Source: a virus. From it: DNA of 30,978 nt. Position numbers and translations under genes: made by a program. The stretch lies in the IMG/VR virus record IMGVR_UViG_3300021197_000123, positions 1-30,978 of that record; one strand, given 5' to 3'. This document shows, piece by piece, positions 28,979 through 30,978 of the stretch (within the stretch, counting starts at the first letter, position 1; each line of letters starts with the position of its first letter). Under the pieces are notes generated by a model. The model ran no database searches. It was not told the origin of the DNA and saw only the letters and a program-made list of their open reading frames with translations.

Positions 28979-30978
28979 ATGGCTAAGAACTTCGGATTTA
29001 ATATCGGTGGTGGGGGAATCGCGGATCTAGTTGCTACTCCTAAGATTAGTCCTATTCGCTCAGGCCAGTTTGCACCTACGCCACAACGTCGTACGACTAC
29101 CGAAAAAGATCCTAAAAAACAACTTTTAGGAGCGTTACTCGGCACAGCTGCTCCGTTTGCAGCAGATGCAGCTTTAAAAGGTCTAGGCTCACTTACAGGG
29201 TTAGAATTTTATCGAGATAGTCCTTTAGCAACACAAGCGCAAGTAGCTACTCCTAAGCCGTTACAAGGGCCACCACCAATAGGTTCTACCCCTGAAGAAA
29301 TAAGACAGGCGTTAAAACAAAAAAGATTTGAGGAAATAGATAGAACTATGCCTCAAATAAAAACACCTCAAACTAAAACTGGGCTAGGAAATATCTTAAG
29401 CACTGCTTTGCAATACGCTCCTGCTTTCGCTTTAGCTGGAGACGATGACGATGGTTCTGCATCTGCGTTTATTACTGCTGCTAACGCGGCTAGGAAGTTA
29501 GATGCAGCGACAGAAAAAACAGGGGTAGATGCTGCTGTAAAAAGAGAACAAAGTAGAGCAACAGCGTTCGCTGGTGTAAAACCTGAACTAGAAGAATTAA
29601 CAGTAAATACTTTTAGACAACCTGACCCTAAGCGAAACTATTTCGTAAATTATCAAACGATGGCTCTACGAGACAAGAACGGTGTTACGTGGATTAGGAG
29701 TAACGGTCTTGATGGTTTTGACCTAGACCAATCTGGTAATAAAGTTGAAAAAGGTCGTTATTATCGTAATCCTAAAGCAGCAATATTAGATGGTGAATCT
29801 GCCGCCGTAGAGACTAAACCATTTCAAGATGTGCAAAACCCTGATATTCTTTTTCAAGGTCGCATCGAAAAAATCTCTACGCCTGATGGACAAGAAACTA
29901 CACAGATCACGTTTCAAGATCCTTTAGACCTTGACAAACGAGTTACTTTAGAGGAGATGACAAAACGGGGTTACAACTTAACCACTAGCATAGACCGATT
30001 CGAATTAAGACCAATACCCTCTAGTAAAAAAACTCCTGCACAAGAAAACTTAGAAACCGATGTTGCAAAACAACTTAATATCAAAGCATTAGGGTTAGCT
30101 GCTCAAGCTGTTTTAGATCCTCTGATGGAAGGCGTTAGGATGGTTCCTAATGCTGATGGTGTTTTAGTACCTGATCCTAAATCTTTCAATAACGGTATTA
30201 CAAGTGCGGTTCCTCAAAAAATAGCTGGGGTTGTTGATTCAGTACAACGTAACATCATTAATTTTGGTAATGAACTAAAGAACTTAGGCGTTACTGATGG
30301 TAAAGGGATTACGGCTGTTGACAGTTATACTTCTTCTTTTTTTACTGACGATAGTGCTTTAAACGCTGCTGCATTAATCGCCGCAAATAGTAAATTCGAA
30401 GCTGTTTTTGCAGATGGAAGTTCTACCCCAGAAGATAAAAGAGCCGCATCTGCACAACTCTCTAGAATGCTTTCGAGGTTACAGTCTTCCGCTGTAAAAC
30501 AAGACAGTACCTTATCAAGTCTTTTTGGTGGGGAGAACTTTTTAGTTAGAGACGAAAAACGTTTACAAGAATACTTAAATAAACAAGGTCTTTTCGCAGC
30601 TAACCAAATTAGACTGGCGTATATGGCTGCTGCTGCGCAAGGAGAAAAAGGACGATCTCTTTCTGATAAAGATATTGCATTTTTTATGGCTACGTTAGGT
30701 TTTGATTCTGGTAATGCTGAAGTAGTTTCTCGTAACGTAGGTCAATTTGTTTATCAAGAAATTTTAAAATACGACCAAGACGGTGGAAAATCTGCTATTG
30801 CCAGAGAATTAGAAGGATTAGATCAAAAATCTGAAGAAGAAAGAGAACTGTATCTTCGTGAAAAAAATTCTCAATTTGGTAGTAAATTCCGAATAAACAA
30901 AGGCGCGTTAGAAACATTACGTTTAGAAACAGACCCTAAAAAACGTCAAGAATTAGTTATTGAAATTCAAGATAAATT
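28979..30978 (+). CDS. Large virion-associated protein, truncated by the window end
   Basis: TAGGAG (28967-28972) lies 6 nt before the ATG at 28979. The frame is open for 666 codons and runs off the right edge. The N-terminal part contains KNFGFNIGGGGIADLVATPK, LLGALLGTAAPFAADAALKG and a weakly hydrophobic LQYAPAFALAG. Residues 185-290 include RNYFVNYQTMALRDKNG and GRYYRNPKAAILDG; the later part is helical and acidic/basic with SDKDIAFFMATLGFDSGN. I recall similarly large, poorly characterised proteins after the ejection-like gene in marine podovirus-type phages. A virion-internal, injected or transglycosylase-related role is possible; no catalytic motif is clear in the part seen. Confidence 0.75.
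   Translation, partial: MAKNFGFNIGGGGIADLVATPKISPIRSGQFAPTPQRRTTTEKDPKKQLLGALLGTAAPFAADAALKGLGSLTGLEFYRDSPLATQAQVATPKPLQGPPPIGSTPEEIRQALKQKRFEEIDRTMPQIKTPQTKTGLGNILSTALQYAPAFALAGDDDDGSASAFITAANAARKLDAATEKTGVDAAVKREQSRATAFAGVKPELEELTVNTFRQPDPKRNYFVNYQTMALRDKNGVTWIRSNGLDGFDLDQSGNKVEKGRYYRNPKAAILDGESAAVETKPFQDVQNPDILFQGRIEKISTPDGQETTQITFQDPLDLDKRVTLEEMTKRGYNLTTSIDRFELRPIPSSKKTPAQENLETDVAKQLNIKALGLAAQAVLDPLMEGVRMVPNADGVLVPDPKSFNNGITSAVPQKIAGVVDSVQRNIINFGNELKNLGVTDGKGITAVDSYTSSFFTDDSALNAAALIAANSKFEAVFADGSSTPEDKRAASAQLSRMLSRLQSSAVKQDSTLSSLFGGENFLVRDEKRLQEYLNKQGLFAANQIRLAYMAAAAQGEKGRSLSDKDIAFFMATLGFDSGNAEVVSRNVGQFVYQEILKYDQDGGKSAIARELEGLDQKSEEERELYLREKNSQFGSKFRINKGALETLRLETDPKKRQELVIEIQDK

Noticed and set aside
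1-30978. tRNA genes, integrase, attachment sites
   Set aside because: No cloverleaf-like stretch, recombinase motif or flanking direct repeats were found by reading; only structural and lysis genes are present.

Overview
The window is a single-strand, gene-dense virion and lysis segment of a tailed double-stranded DNA phage. Every gene I can support reads on the plus strand, and most neighbours are joined by stop/start overlaps (ATGA, GTGA, TTGA, TAATG), so nearly the whole 31 kb is organised like one late operon. Many of the protein families (GroES-like protein, gpT-type capsid protein, short GG-motif proteins, VTGV repeat proteins, S74 tail fibre) are ones I associate with uncultured marine phages. 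The large portal, SU10/P22-type adaptor-like proteins and a P22 gp10-like tail protein favour podovirus-type morphology. This is inferred from remembered families. The host cannot be determined; no tRNA, integrase or host gene is present.

Layout. Positions 1-105 are an AT-rich leader with nested palindromes. Positions 106-4889 carry a small basic protein, a GG-motif protein, a cupin-like protein, a GG-motif protein with an N-terminal hydrophobic helix, and the large terminase. Positions 4927-11800 carry the portal, a conserved unknown, three small proteins, a GroES-like co-chaperonin, a scaffold-like protein, a conserved unknown, a decoration-like protein and the major capsid protein. A strong intrinsic terminator (11812-11841), the only clear one in the window, follows the capsid gene. 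Positions 11912-16219 hold virion proteins, two adaptor-like neck proteins, a four-cysteine ribbon protein and a 22-residue-repeat protein. Positions 16221-19496 encode a long tail fibre with exact 216-nt periodicity and a self-cleaving S74 chaperone domain.

Positions 19499-23451 hold fibre-associated small genes, a 2OG-Fe(II) oxygenase-like protein, and a lysis region with about seven membrane proteins, including an EF-hand protein and a 3TM holin, ending in a GH24 endolysin. The region 16221 to about 23030 appears richer in G+C and in codons such as GCG, CTG and CGC than its flanks, suggesting an exchanged host-interaction and lysis cassette. Positions 23451-30978 return to the AT-rich style with the gp10-like tail protein, small basic proteins, GG-motif proteins, an Ala/Gln/Gly-rich probable ejection protein and a large open reading frame running off the right edge.

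Working together: terminase and portal package DNA into a gpT-type capsid assembled on the scaffold, with the GroES-like protein probably redirecting host GroEL. Adaptors and the gp10-like protein form the neck and tail, and the S74 fibre binds the host. The holin/endolysin group releases progeny. The two most unusual signals are a dispersed [M/F/Y]-x-x-G-G motif in five proteins and a VTGVSxTG repeat shared by three virion-type proteins. Also notable are a membrane-anchored EF-hand and a possible -1 frameshift (GGGAAAG) in the lysis region.
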